Positions 42,769 to 50,833 of a DNA stretch of 64,000 nucleotides are shown here, in pieces. Within the stretch, counting starts at the first letter, position 1. Every line of letters starts with the position of its first letter. A program made the position numbers and the translations under genes. Under the pieces are notes generated by a model. It made no database searches. It was not told the DNA's origin and saw only the letters and a program-made list of their open reading frames with translations. The DNA comes from DASPFV01 sp035620975 (lineage in GTDB: Bacteria; Acidobacteriota; Vicinamibacteria; Vicinamibacterales; 2-12-FULL-66-21), in contig DASPFV010000219.1 in NCBI GenBank assembly GCA_035620975.1, positions 1 through 64,000 on the forward strand, written 5' to 3'.

Positions 42769-44043
42769 ATGCCTGAAGCCATACCGGCGGAGATCGAGAG
42801 CCTCTTCCGGCGCGACGCGAGCCGCCTCATCTCCGTGCTCACACGCATTCTCGGGCCGCAGAACCTCGAGCTCGCCGAGGACGTGATGCAGGACGCGTTC
42901 ATCGCGGCACTGCGCGACTGGGGCCGCCAGGGCCTTCCGGAGAACCCGTCAGCGTGGTTGCTGACGGCCGCGCGGAACCGCGCCATCGACGCCATCAGGC
43001 GGGAGCGAACGCGTCGGACGTTCGCGGCCGATCTCGCCATGTATCTCGACAGCGAGTGGACGCTCGCCCGGACGGTGGACGAGGCATTCGGCGAGAACTG
43101 GATCAAGGACGACCAGCTTCGGATGATTTTCATGTGCTGTCATCCGAGCCTTCCCGTGGAGAGCCGGGTCACGCTGATCCTCAAGACACTGTGTGGCTTG
43201 TCCGTGCCCGCGATTGCCCATGCGCTGCTCTCGACCGAATCGACCATCAACAAGCGGCTGTACAGGGCGCGCCAGACGCTGAGAGACGTGCGCTTCGAGC
43301 TGCCGCCGGAGTCCGGGCGGCACACCGCGCTCGACACGGTGCACGTCGCGCTCTACCTGCTCTTCAACGAGGGCTATCTGTCGACGGGTGAAAAGCCAAT
43401 CCTGCGCGAGCTGTGCAGGGACGCGATGCTGCTCGCCCGGCTCCTCGTCGAGGAGTCGTCGTTTGCGAACAGCCAGACCGTTGCCCTGCTGGCACTCATG
43501 TGCTTCACCGCGGCACGACTGGACGCCCGGATCGACGATCAGGGGCGGCTCGTGCCGCTCGATTGTCAGGACCGTTCGCGTTGGGATCGCGCGCTGATCC
43601 GGCAGGGCTACGCCTATCTCGCCCAATCGTCCCGGATGGAGGCTGTGGCCGCCACGCCGTTTCATCTGGAGGCGGCCATCGCCGCCAGACACTGCGAGGC
43701 AGCCACCTTCGAGCAGACGGACTGGAATTCGATCTGCAGCCTCTACGACCGCCTGCTCGAGATCGATCGCTCACCGATGGTCGAAGTGAACCGTGCCGTG
43801 GCGATCTCGTTCCGCGATGGCCCGCAGGCGGCGATTCCGATCGTCGAGGCCGTTCGCGCGGCTGGCCGGCTTCCGCACACGCATGTCGTGGCGGCGGTGC
43901 TCGCGAACCTCTACACGCGGGCCGGCTCCGAAGAACCGGCCCGTCGCTTTCTGGCCGAGGCCCTGGCCCGGGCGCGCACGCCGCACGAGCGCGAGTTGCT
44001 TGCCCTCCAGGTCGAGAGGCACGCGCCTAACCCATCTGCATGA
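42769..44043 (+). CDS. ECF sigma factor, ECF42-like with C-terminal extension
   Basis: A 424-residue sigma factor. Region 2 (AEDVMQDAFIAALRDWG, then PSAWLLTAARNRAIDAIRR) and region 4 (VTLILKTLCGLSVPAIAHAL) lie in the first 190 residues. The long C-terminus (about 200-424) has TPR-like helices such as MVEVNRAVAISFRDGP. This architecture is the ECF42 group, whose C-terminal extension replaces an anti-sigma factor and which is nearly always next to DGPF/YCII genes, as here. The ATG at 42769 follows the methyltransferase relic by 2 nt. The 3' end overlaps the YCII gene by 17 bp on the opposite strand. Confidence 0.92.
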   Translation: MPEAIPAEIESLFRRDASRLISVLTRILGPQNLELAEDVMQDAFIAALRDWGRQGLPENPSAWLLTAARNRAIDAIRRERTRRTFAADLAMYLDSEWTLARTVDEAFGENWIKDDQLRMIFMCCHPSLPVESRVTLILKTLCGLSVPAIAHALLSTESTINKRLYRARQTLRDVRFELPPESGRHTALDTVHVALYLLFNEGYLSTGEKPILRELCRDAMLLARLLVEESSFANSQTVALLALMCFTAARLDARIDDQGRLVPLDCQDRSRWDRALIRQGYAYLAQSSRMEAVAATPFHLEAAIAARHCEAATFEQTDWNSICSLYDRLLEIDRSPMVEVNRAVAISFRDGPQAAIPIVEAVRAAGRLPHTHVVAAVLANLYTRAGSEEPARRFLAEALARARTPHERELLALQVERHAPNPSA

Positions 44044-44386
44044 TCGGCCGCACGTGCACGCAGCCGTTCGGGTTGTTGCGCAGGAACGGCGTCCCCTTCG
44101 CGAGCTCGGCCGCCTGCTCGAGCGAGTCGGCGGCGATGATCGAATAGCCCCCGATGAGCTCCTTCACCTCGGCCATCGCCATGTCGGTCTGAATACCCCG
44201 GCCGTTGGTGCGAAGCACGACGCCGCCCGGCGCGAGCGGCGCACCCGGATTGCGCAGGTTTCCGGTCGACTCGAGCTGCTTGAACCACTGCCCCCAGGCC
44301 TGCATGGCCGCCTCGATCTCCGCCTCCGAGCGCTTCTCGCGCCAGGACGGGTCCCCACCCTGGTAGATCAACAGAAAATCCGCCAT
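44027..44386 (-). CDS. YCII/DGPF-domain protein
   Basis: A 119-residue YCII-related protein with a ferredoxin-like fold. It starts MADFLLIYQGGD, has the AWGQWFKQLESTGNL helix, and shows IGGYSIIAADSLEQAAELAKG followed by VHVRPI. DGPF proteins are the usual partners and regulon members of ECF42 sigma factors; their chemistry is unknown. AAGGAGG on the minus strand precedes the ATG at 44386. Unusually, it converges with the sigma gene and overlaps it by 17 bp instead of being co-directional. Confidence 0.88.
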   Translation of the reverse strand: MADFLLIYQGGDPSWREKRSEAEIEAAMQAWGQWFKQLESTGNLRNPGAPLAPGGVVLRTNGRGIQTDMAMAEVKELIGGYSIIAADSLEQAAELAKGTPFLRNNPNGCVHVRPIMQMG

Positions 44387-44589
44387 CGTTCGCCTCCTTG
44401 CCGGATACGCCACCGTGAATTCGGCGGTTCGATCCAATGACGTGCGGGGCGACGGGATTGGGACATCGCCCGTCAGCCAGGAGCGCATCGCCGTGCCAAC
44501 CAAAGGGGGACGAATCATGGGGCTGGAGAGGTCGGTCCTCTCTCGTCTGTGAGGCACGGTGGAGCGAAGGCCGGCGAGCGAGTCAGTCC

Positions 44590-44619
44590 TTGACACCCGG
44601 CGAACGGCACACCTACAGT
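44590..44619 (+). promoter_or_regulatory. Sigma-70-type promoter of the second GYD gene
   Basis: TTGACA (44590-44595) and TACAGT (44614-44619) are separated by 18 bp, giving a start near 44626 and a leader of about 15 nt that carries the GGAGGTGA ribosome-binding site. It is one of the best promoter matches in the window. Confidence 0.6.
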
Positions 44620-44640
44620 TCGCGCCACTGGAGGTGAGCA

Positions 44641-44961
44641 GTGCCGAAATACCTGGTCCAGGCTTCCTACTCCGCGGAGGGCACGAAGGGGCTGCTGAAG
44701 GACGGCGGGTCGAAGCGGAAGACCGTCGTGCAGAAGATGGCCTCCTCCTTCGGCGGCAACGTCGAGGCGTTCTATTTTGCGTTCGGCGAGTCCGACGTCT
44801 ACATCATAATGGACGCGCCGGACAACGTGACCGCCGCCGCCGTGTCGCTGGCCGTCAACGCCACCGGCGCCGTCGCACTGAAAACCACGCCGCTGCTCTC
44901 GCCGGAGGAGATCGATCAGGCCGCAAGGAAGAGTCTGGCGTACCAGCCGCCTGGTTCGTAG
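44641..44961 (+). CDS. GYD-domain protein, second copy
   Basis: A 106-residue GYD-family protein (PKYLVQASYSAEGTKGLLKD, then the ESDVYIIMDAPD strand in place of GxYD). It shares fold and length with the protein at 28632 but is only distantly similar. GGAGGTGA six bases upstream supports the GTG at 44641, and TTGACA/TACAGT form its promoter. It stands next to the ECF42/YCII pair; all three are small-domain proteins of unknown chemistry, so membership of that regulon is possible but unproven. Confidence 0.83.
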   Translation: MPKYLVQASYSAEGTKGLLKDGGSKRKTVVQKMASSFGGNVEAFYFAFGESDVYIIMDAPDNVTAAAVSLAVNATGAVALKTTPLLSPEEIDQAARKSLAYQPPGS

Positions 44962-45172
44962 CGGCTGTCGCGCAGGCGGCTGTCAGTTGCCGGGGCGCGC
45001 GCTCGCGGACCGCGTGATGCGCGCCCTCGGCCACGAAGCCCGGGATGCGCGAGAACCGGTCCACCACCGCGCAGCTCGTGTCAACAGGTATCCGGGGAGG
45101 GCCGCTGGCCCACGGCCATCGGAGGCGAGGCCCCGGCCAGAATGGCCGCTCAGCCCTCCGGTCTTCAGCGCC

Positions 45173-46366
45173 TCATGCGCCGGGGCACCCGGGACGGATC
45201 CCGGTTCTGACGGCAGGAATCACGTGATCCCGGAGGAGCCGCGTCGCCAGCGTCGAGGCCCCGGGATCGTTGTACCGGCCGGCGAAGATCGTCACCACCA
45301 TGTCGAGACCGGGCAGGACGTAAACTCGCTGCTGCCCGTTGCCGACCGCGGCCCTTGTCTCTATGAGCCCGGCTGCACTCGGATAGCAGTTGTACCACCA
45401 GAAGTACGAGTAGCCGAACTCGCCGCCGGCGTCAGGGCCGGTCCGCTGACGGAACCGGAAGTGGCGCCTGGTGGAGATCTCCACCCAGTCCGCCGGAATC
45501 ACCTGCTTGCCGTTCCATCGGCCGCCGTGCAGGTAGAGCGAGCCGAATTTCGCGAGGTCCCGCGCTCGCAGCCTGAGGCCGGAGGCCGCCGACGGCATAC
45601 CGGCAAGATCGCCGAGCCACTCGAAACGCGAGATGCCCAGCGGCTCGAACAACACAGTGCGTGCGTAATCGCGGAGCGGCGTGTTCGTCGCGCGCGACAC
45701 CACGGCCGCCAGGGCCTGCGTCGAGCCGCCGTTGTAAGTGAACTCCCAGCCCGGCTCGTGCGCGAAGGGTCGCGACAGCGCATACCGCAGCGGCTCGGGA
45801 TCGCGCGTCATCCGGATCTCGTCGTTCCGCGGATCGGTGTAGGGGATCTCTTCGTTCCACTCCAGACCGGACGTCATCCCGAGCACGTGGCCCAGCGTCA
45901 CCCGACGGCGCTCGGCGGTGTCGAGATCCGCGTACTCAGGAAACCACCTGACGACCGGGTCTTCCAGCGTCTCGATCGCTCCGGCGCCCAGCGCGATGCC
46001 GAAGAGCGCGCTGACGACGCTCTTGGTCACGGAGCGGAGATCGTGGAGCGAGTCGCGCGACATCGAGACCCGTCCGAGCGGTTCGCCCCAGCGCTGATCG
46101 AATCCGTCGAAGTACTCCTCGTAAACGAGCCGGCCGGCGCGTTCGATCAGGATGGCGTGGACCCCGAGCTCGGGCCAGGCGCGGACGGCAGCGGTCATCG
46201 CGGACAGGCGGACCGGATCGACGCCCGCCGTGTGCGCGCCCGCGGTCTTCCAGCCGTCATCGAGGGCGGGCGGACCCTGAGCGGCGGTTGAGGGCGTCTG
46301 CTGCCCCGGTGCAGCCCGGGCTGCGACGAACAGGAGCATGCAGAAGGCGACCGTCAGCGTTCTCAT
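45173..46366 (-). CDS. Exported beta-lactamase-like serine hydrolase
   Basis: A 397-residue serine hydrolase. The signal peptide is LTVAFCMLLFVAARA at the N-terminus. The nucleophile motif is SVTK in LRSVTKSVVSALFG, the second motif is YNG in FTYNGGSTQ, and an SLHDLRS segment leads into the active site. It belongs to the class-C beta-lactamase / 6-aminohexanoate-dimer hydrolase (NylB) branch, which typically has SxTK and YNG-type motifs. An amidase or esterase role in the periplasm is likely. It is upstream of no gene on its strand and follows the DUF-like gene at 46391 by 24 bp. Confidence 0.87.
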   Translation of the reverse strand: MRTLTVAFCMLLFVAARAAPGQQTPSTAAQGPPALDDGWKTAGAHTAGVDPVRLSAMTAAVRAWPELGVHAILIERAGRLVYEEYFDGFDQRWGEPLGRVSMSRDSLHDLRSVTKSVVSALFGIALGAGAIETLEDPVVRWFPEYADLDTAERRRVTLGHVLGMTSGLEWNEEIPYTDPRNDEIRMTRDPEPLRYALSRPFAHEPGWEFTYNGGSTQALAAVVSRATNTPLRDYARTVLFEPLGISRFEWLGDLAGMPSAASGLRLRARDLAKFGSLYLHGGRWNGKQVIPADWVEISTRRHFRFRQRTGPDAGGEFGYSYFWWYNCYPSAAGLIETRAAVGNGQQRVYVLPGLDMVVTIFAGRYNDPGASTLATRLLRDHVIPAVRTGIRPGCPGA

Positions 46367-46390
46367 CGCCGTGTCCTCGAACGGTGAGCG

Positions 46391-46855
46391 TCAGCGTGGC
46401 TCCAGGATGCTGCCGTTCAGCCCGTCGAGCCGGCCGTCGCGGATCATCGCACCCAGCGTGTGCTCCTCATCCCATACCACCTGCATCGCGACCTGCGTGT
46501 CGATGCCGCGGAACGGCTGGATCTCGACCGAGGAGAGCGTCACGTGCGGCCACACATCGCCGGGGCGCGACAGCGCAGGGATCCCCTCGATGCCGGCTTC
46601 CCGCCCGGCCTCGTAATGCGCGAACAGCTCCGCTTCGACCTGCCGCCGTACGGCGGCCCACGATTCTGCCGCGCGTTCGGCGATGCGGAGGGCGCCGGCG
46701 TCGGGTCCGCCACGTGGACCCGGCAGGAACAGCACGACGCGCGTCCCCGGTTCCAGCTCGATCCCGCCGCGCCAGCGTCCGCGCACGTGCTGCAGTCGTC
46801 CGAAGAGCGGGTGCTCGTGCTCCGCGGGCTTCTTGAAGACGTCGAAGAGTCCCAT
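46391..46855 (-). CDS. Conserved-looking protein of unknown function
   Basis: A 154-residue soluble protein that I do not recognise. It begins GLFDVFKKPAEHEHPLFGRL, contains the beta-rich WRGGIELEPGTRVVLFLPG, and ends with QVVWDEEHTLGAMIRDGRL. The VxxWDEEHTLGAxI ending recalls small immunity/DUF6985-like proteins, but this is only an impression. There is no signal peptide or membrane segment. It lies between the NUDIX hydrolase gene and the serine hydrolase gene, all on the minus strand with gaps of 56 and 24 bp, so an operon is possible. Confidence 0.6.
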   Translation of the reverse strand: MGLFDVFKKPAEHEHPLFGRLQHVRGRWRGGIELEPGTRVVLFLPGPRGGPDAGALRIAERAAESWAAVRRQVEAELFAHYEAGREAGIEGIPALSRPGDVWPHVTLSSVEIQPFRGIDTQVAMQVVWDEEHTLGAMIRDGRLDGLNGSILEPR

Positions 46856-46911
46856 TGCGGTGTGACGCCGGCCCGAAGCGTATCACCCGCGACGGCGGCC
46901 GGCCAGCCGGT

Positions 46912-47469
46912 TCATGGCGCGCCTTCCCCGGACCGACGCCTGGCAGATGCCCCCAGATCGATCCGGAGAGGAGGGTGCGGGTAGTCGCCGGCGATGATGG
47001 CCGGTAACACGTCGGGCAGGATTGTGGGATAGACGATCTCGTCTCCCCACACGAGCCGATCCATCGAGAACCATTCCACCTGCGTCACGACGCCCGCTTC
47101 TTCCTCCGTGAGGTGGTCGAGCGACACGGTCCTGACCCCCGTTCGCGCTACGATGAACTGCTGCACGATGTGGGTTGGCTCGCCGCGCAAGATGAGATCG
47201 AGGGTGCCGTACCAGACGACTGGGCCGAAATCGACGACCTCGCGAGCGAGTCCGGTCTCCTCCAGGATCTCTCTGGCGGCGGCCTCCACCAGCGCCTCGC
47301 CCTCTTCGATCCGTCCGCCGATCAAGGTCCAGAAGCGGCCCTGGTACTCCTCCCCGATCCCCCGGATCGTCGGGTCGTCCATGCACATCAGCAGCAGCTC
47401 GTCGGCATCGTTCAGCAGCACCACCTTCACGGTGTCCCTGACCGGAGTCATCGCCTTCGTCGTGGGCAT
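46912..47469 (-). CDS. NUDIX hydrolase
   Basis: A 185-residue NUDIX enzyme with a complete box, GGRIEEGEALVEAAAREI then LEETGL (about 51-74), containing the metal-binding Glu residues. The family cleaves nucleoside diphosphates linked to another group; the substrate is not predictable. The C-terminal 40 residues are less conserved and Arg-rich. The 22-bp spacing to the upstream kinase gene on the same strand suggests read-through from the kinase promoter. Confidence 0.88.
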   Translation of the reverse strand: MPTTKAMTPVRDTVKVVLLNDADELLLMCMDDPTIRGIGEEYQGRFWTLIGGRIEEGEALVEAAAREILEETGLAREVVDFGPVVWYGTLDLILRGEPTHIVQQFIVARTGVRTVSLDHLTEEEAGVVTQVEWFSMDRLVWGDEIVYPTILPDVLPAIIAGDYPHPPLRIDLGASARRRSGEGAP

Positions 47470-47491
47470 CCTGCAGGGAACTGCAACTCGC

Positions 47492-50173
47492 TCAGTGCGG
47501 CCGCGGTGCGCCGGCGAGCCATCCGTGGATCACACGCACCCTGGTTCGCGGAAGCTCTTCCTTTCTTTTGAGGACGAGAATGCGTTGACCGTCGGCTGAC
47601 AACGCCCACGACGGACCAGGGCTGTCGTTGAACTCGGTCCGCAGGATCGGGCGAGGCGGCTTCCATTCGAAATCCGGCTGCAGGCTCACGGGCGCGCCGA
47701 ACCACTGGTTGCCCCTCCGGAAGATGACCTCGTTGCATCCCCGGCACCACCTCGGTTCCGTGCCCGCATCCGAAATCCTCCGTACGCGCTCCCCCGAGGT
47801 CAACGGCCGGACACTGATCCCGCCCCCCGATGCATCCCCGGCATCCGCGTACGCGATCCATCGGCCGTCCTGGGAAATGTCATGGGTGCTTCCGCTGAAA
47901 CTGAAATACTGCGGCGCAGACCAGGCCGCCTCGCCCGCACGCGTTACGAAGCCAATGCGATTGCTCGGGAACTCGTAGAACGTGAGCCGTCCGTCGCGAC
48001 CCCACGTGGTTGGCGTGAGGCGGGCCTCGGACTCGACAACGGTAACCGGAGGGCGATCCGAGTCGATCTGCTGGATCATGACCCGGTACGGTTGGCCGGC
48101 GGCGAAGCTCGTGAACGCGAGCGCGTCTCCTGCGGGCGACCATTTCGGCCAGCCGGCGGCCTCCGCCGTCGGCAGGCGGCGGGCCACGTTGCGTTCGATG
48201 TCGTGGATGAGCACATAGTCCCTGTTGTCGGCCACATGGATGGCGACCCGGCGACCATCATCGGACAGATCGAACATGCCGTACACGCGCGGCTCGACCC
48301 CAAGAAACTCAACGTCCCCATGCCGGCTCACCCAGGCCACTTCCGCGATGCCGACGTCGCCACCCGGGACGTAGGCGAGGACACCGGCGCCGGAGACCGC
48401 AAGCTGCAGGTGCGGGTACAAGGCATGCATCCGAACGCCGGAGGCGATCGGTACCGGTTCGCCGTCGAGTTGCGCTCGCTCCGCGTCGAATCTCGCCGCG
48501 AAGGCACTTCCCGAGCGGCCGAACACCAGATACCCGTTTGTCGTGAGCCGTGCGTCGTATCCATCAGCAGTCAGGCTTTTTGCCTCGTGTGTCTCGAGAT
48601 TCACGAGGAGAATCTGCGCAAAGTCAGAGCTGATCCCTTCACGTTTGAAAGTCACGAGGACGTGTCTCCCGTCAGGTGTCACTCGTCCGTACCGGTAGCC
48701 GTCTCTCGCCTGGGCAGCAATGACCGGCGTGCCGCCTCGAATACTGACGCGTGACAGTCGTCGTCCTTCGTCTGAGGCGAAAAAGACCTGATCGCCGGTC
48801 CACGTCGCGACCACCGCCACACGGGCGTCGCAGATGGTCGTGGTCGATCCGGTCGCCAGGGAATAGGCCTTGACCTTGTCGTTGGTCAGGAAGCCGACGG
48901 ACCGGCCATCGGGCGAGAAGAACGGGTGAATGGCTCCCTGAGTTCCATCGAGCGCCCGCACCTCGAAGCTGTCGAACTGCCGGACGAAGAGTTGACTCGT
49001 CCCGGCCGACAATCCCACGTACACAATCGTTCGGCCATCCGGCGAGATGTCGAGCAGCGTCGAATCGTATCCAACGTCGGCAGCCTCTGAATCGAGCGCC
49101 AGGGGCGCATCTGCACTCAGGTTGATCTCGGTGCTGAGGGGCTGAAGTACGCTCGCAGCTCCCGGGGATCCGGAGTCACGCCGCCAATCCCGCGTCAGCC
49201 AGAACGTACCGGCTGCGCCAGCGGCCAGCGCGGCCACCACAGCCACGACCAGGGTCATCGGCGGATGATGACGGGCCGGCGAGGCGGCCGGTTCCGCAGT
49301 CCCCTGGCCCAGGGTCGCCAGCGCCTCGCGCAGCTCCAGTCGCGCGTCGCCGATATCCCGGAGGCGGTCACGCGGGTTCTTCTGCAGGCAGCGTCGCACG
49401 AGCCGCGCCATCGACGCCGGAGCTGCGCGGGCCAGGGCATTCCAGTCCGGTTCCCGCTCGATGACTCTCGCCAGGGTCACCGAGACGTCCTCGCCCGCGA
49501 ACGCCCGCCGGCCGGTCAGCATCTCGTAGAGCACACACCCGAACGCCCACACGTCGGCTCGCTTGTCGACGGGCAACCCGCGCGCCTGCTCCGGGCTCAT
49601 GTAGGTCGCGGTCCCCATGATCACCCCGAGCCGCGTCTCGGCAGGGCTGGTCAGCGTGGGCGAGAGCGACGCGTCAGGAGGGCTGGCCACCGCGTCGAGC
49701 GCCTTGGCGAGCCCGAAGTCGAGCACCTTGACCGTGCCGTCGGCGCGCACCTTGATGTTGGAGGGTTTCAAGTCTCGATGAACGATGCCGTGCTCGTGCG
49801 CCGCTTCGAGGGCCTCCGCGATTTGTTGCGCGATCGACGCAGCCTCTTCCAGGGGGAGAGCGCCTCGCGCGATACGGTCGGCCAGCGTGGGACCCTCGAC
49901 CAGCTCCAGCACCAGCACCGATGGCCCAGCGGATGGCTCGAGGCCGTAAATGGAACCGATGTTTGGATGATTGAGGGCGGCGAGAACCTGCGCCTCACGC
50001 TTGAAGCGTCCGAGACGATCAGGATCGTTCGCAAAGAGGTCGGGCAGCACCTTCAGCGCGACGTCCCGATTCAGCGACGTGTCGCGCGCACGGTAGACTT
50101 CTCCCATCCCGCCGGCACCGAGCAGCGAGAGGACTTCGTAGGCGCCGATCCGCAGGCCAGGGGTCAGCGGCAC
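47492..50173 (-). CDS. Transmembrane Ser/Thr protein kinase with TolB-like propeller
   Basis: An 893-residue receptor kinase like that at 142. The kinase domain has GAGGMGEVYRARD (19-31), Lys41, HRDLKPSN (132-139) and DFG (152-154), with an APE-type MSPEQARG. A single membrane helix lies at about 305-325 (LVVAVVAALAAGAAGTFWL). Residues 335-893 are PD40/TolB blades such as DISPDGRTIVYVG and FFSPDGRSVGFL. The GTG at 50173 is 12 nt behind a TATAAT box, and no ribosome-binding site is present. NUDIX, DUF and serine-hydrolase genes follow on the same strand. Confidence 0.93.
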   Translation of the reverse strand: MPLTPGLRIGAYEVLSLLGAGGMGEVYRARDTSLNRDVALKVLPDLFANDPDRLGRFKREAQVLAALNHPNIGSIYGLEPSAGPSVLVLELVEGPTLADRIARGALPLEEAASIAQQIAEALEAAHEHGIVHRDLKPSNIKVRADGTVKVLDFGLAKALDAVASPPDASLSPTLTSPAETRLGVIMGTATYMSPEQARGLPVDKRADVWAFGCVLYEMLTGRRAFAGEDVSVTLARVIEREPDWNALARAAPASMARLVRRCLQKNPRDRLRDIGDARLELREALATLGQGTAEPAASPARHHPPMTLVVAVVAALAAGAAGTFWLTRDWRRDSGSPGAASVLQPLSTEINLSADAPLALDSEAADVGYDSTLLDISPDGRTIVYVGLSAGTSQLFVRQFDSFEVRALDGTQGAIHPFFSPDGRSVGFLTNDKVKAYSLATGSTTTICDARVAVVATWTGDQVFFASDEGRRLSRVSIRGGTPVIAAQARDGYRYGRVTPDGRHVLVTFKREGISSDFAQILLVNLETHEAKSLTADGYDARLTTNGYLVFGRSGSAFAARFDAERAQLDGEPVPIASGVRMHALYPHLQLAVSGAGVLAYVPGGDVGIAEVAWVSRHGDVEFLGVEPRVYGMFDLSDDGRRVAIHVADNRDYVLIHDIERNVARRLPTAEAAGWPKWSPAGDALAFTSFAAGQPYRVMIQQIDSDRPPVTVVESEARLTPTTWGRDGRLTFYEFPSNRIGFVTRAGEAAWSAPQYFSFSGSTHDISQDGRWIAYADAGDASGGGISVRPLTSGERVRRISDAGTEPRWCRGCNEVIFRRGNQWFGAPVSLQPDFEWKPPRPILRTEFNDSPGPSWALSADGQRILVLKRKEELPRTRVRVIHGWLAGAPRPH

Positions 50174-50185
50174 GGATTCGAAGGA

Positions 50186-50191
50186 ATTATA
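50186..50191 (-). promoter_or_regulatory. -10 box of the third kinase gene, probably leaderless
   Basis: A perfect TATAAT on the minus strand (50191-50186) is 12 nt before the GTG at 50173. The interval TCCTTCGAATCC contains no ribosome-binding site. Confidence 0.5.
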
Positions 50192-50215
50192 GGCCGCGGC
50201 CCCCCGGCCTTCCCC

Positions 50216-50546
50216 TCAGACCATCGCGCCCCGCAGATGAGCGGTGACTGCCTCGACCGCGTCGAACGCCGCCGCCAGCGCATGCTCGTAGGCCGGTGCG
50301 CCTTGCACGTCAGTGTGCGCGAAGTAGAGCCCGGGCTGCGATTGCGACGCCAGGCGCAGCGTGCCATCGGCCGGCTGCCCCGGCCGTGTCACGATCATCG
50401 GGTGCCCCCATCGTGCGATCCGGAGGCCCTCGATGTCGGCAGCCCGGAGACCGTGCGGACCGAACCCGGCGATCGCAAACGCAATCGGCGCCTCAGCGGC
50501 GATGCAACCACTGCGTGAGCGTTCGTTCGCGGTTCAGGGGATGCTC
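50216..50546 (-). pseudogene. Truncated, frameshifted FAD-dependent amine oxidoreductase
   Basis: The minus-strand frame ending at 50216 reads LRIARWGHPMIVTRPG and then QSQPGLYFAHTDVQGAPAYE. This matches the C-terminal FAD-domain block (RWGHAM..., FANTDLSG...) of monoamine-oxidase-like NAD(P)-binding FAD proteins. The frame has no start near its N-terminal side. A neighbouring frame ending at 50493 (NRERTLTQWLHRR) may continue it, implying a frameshift near 50500. The first 350 or so residues are missing, so this is a decayed gene. Confidence 0.6.
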
Positions 50547-50833
50547 TGCCGGTTTTCCGGCGCATTCCTCTGATACGGACCGCCGCCACACGTCACGTCC
50601 ATCCACGCATCGTTCGGTTTTCGCGTGGGGTTTCCGGACCTCTCCACGACGCGCACCGCTGGCCCCGGGTTTGAAGGCCGGAGCGCAGCGGTTCCATTTC
50701 TGGGGAGTATCCGGCAGCCGCCTCGATCGGTTGTCGCCCACGGGAGGTCCGGCAACCGGCAGGGGAGCAGCCGCCGCTGCTCTCGAGGGGCGGCCGTGTA
50801 CCTGCGAACGCGGTGCTCGAGCGGAGGCTCCCC

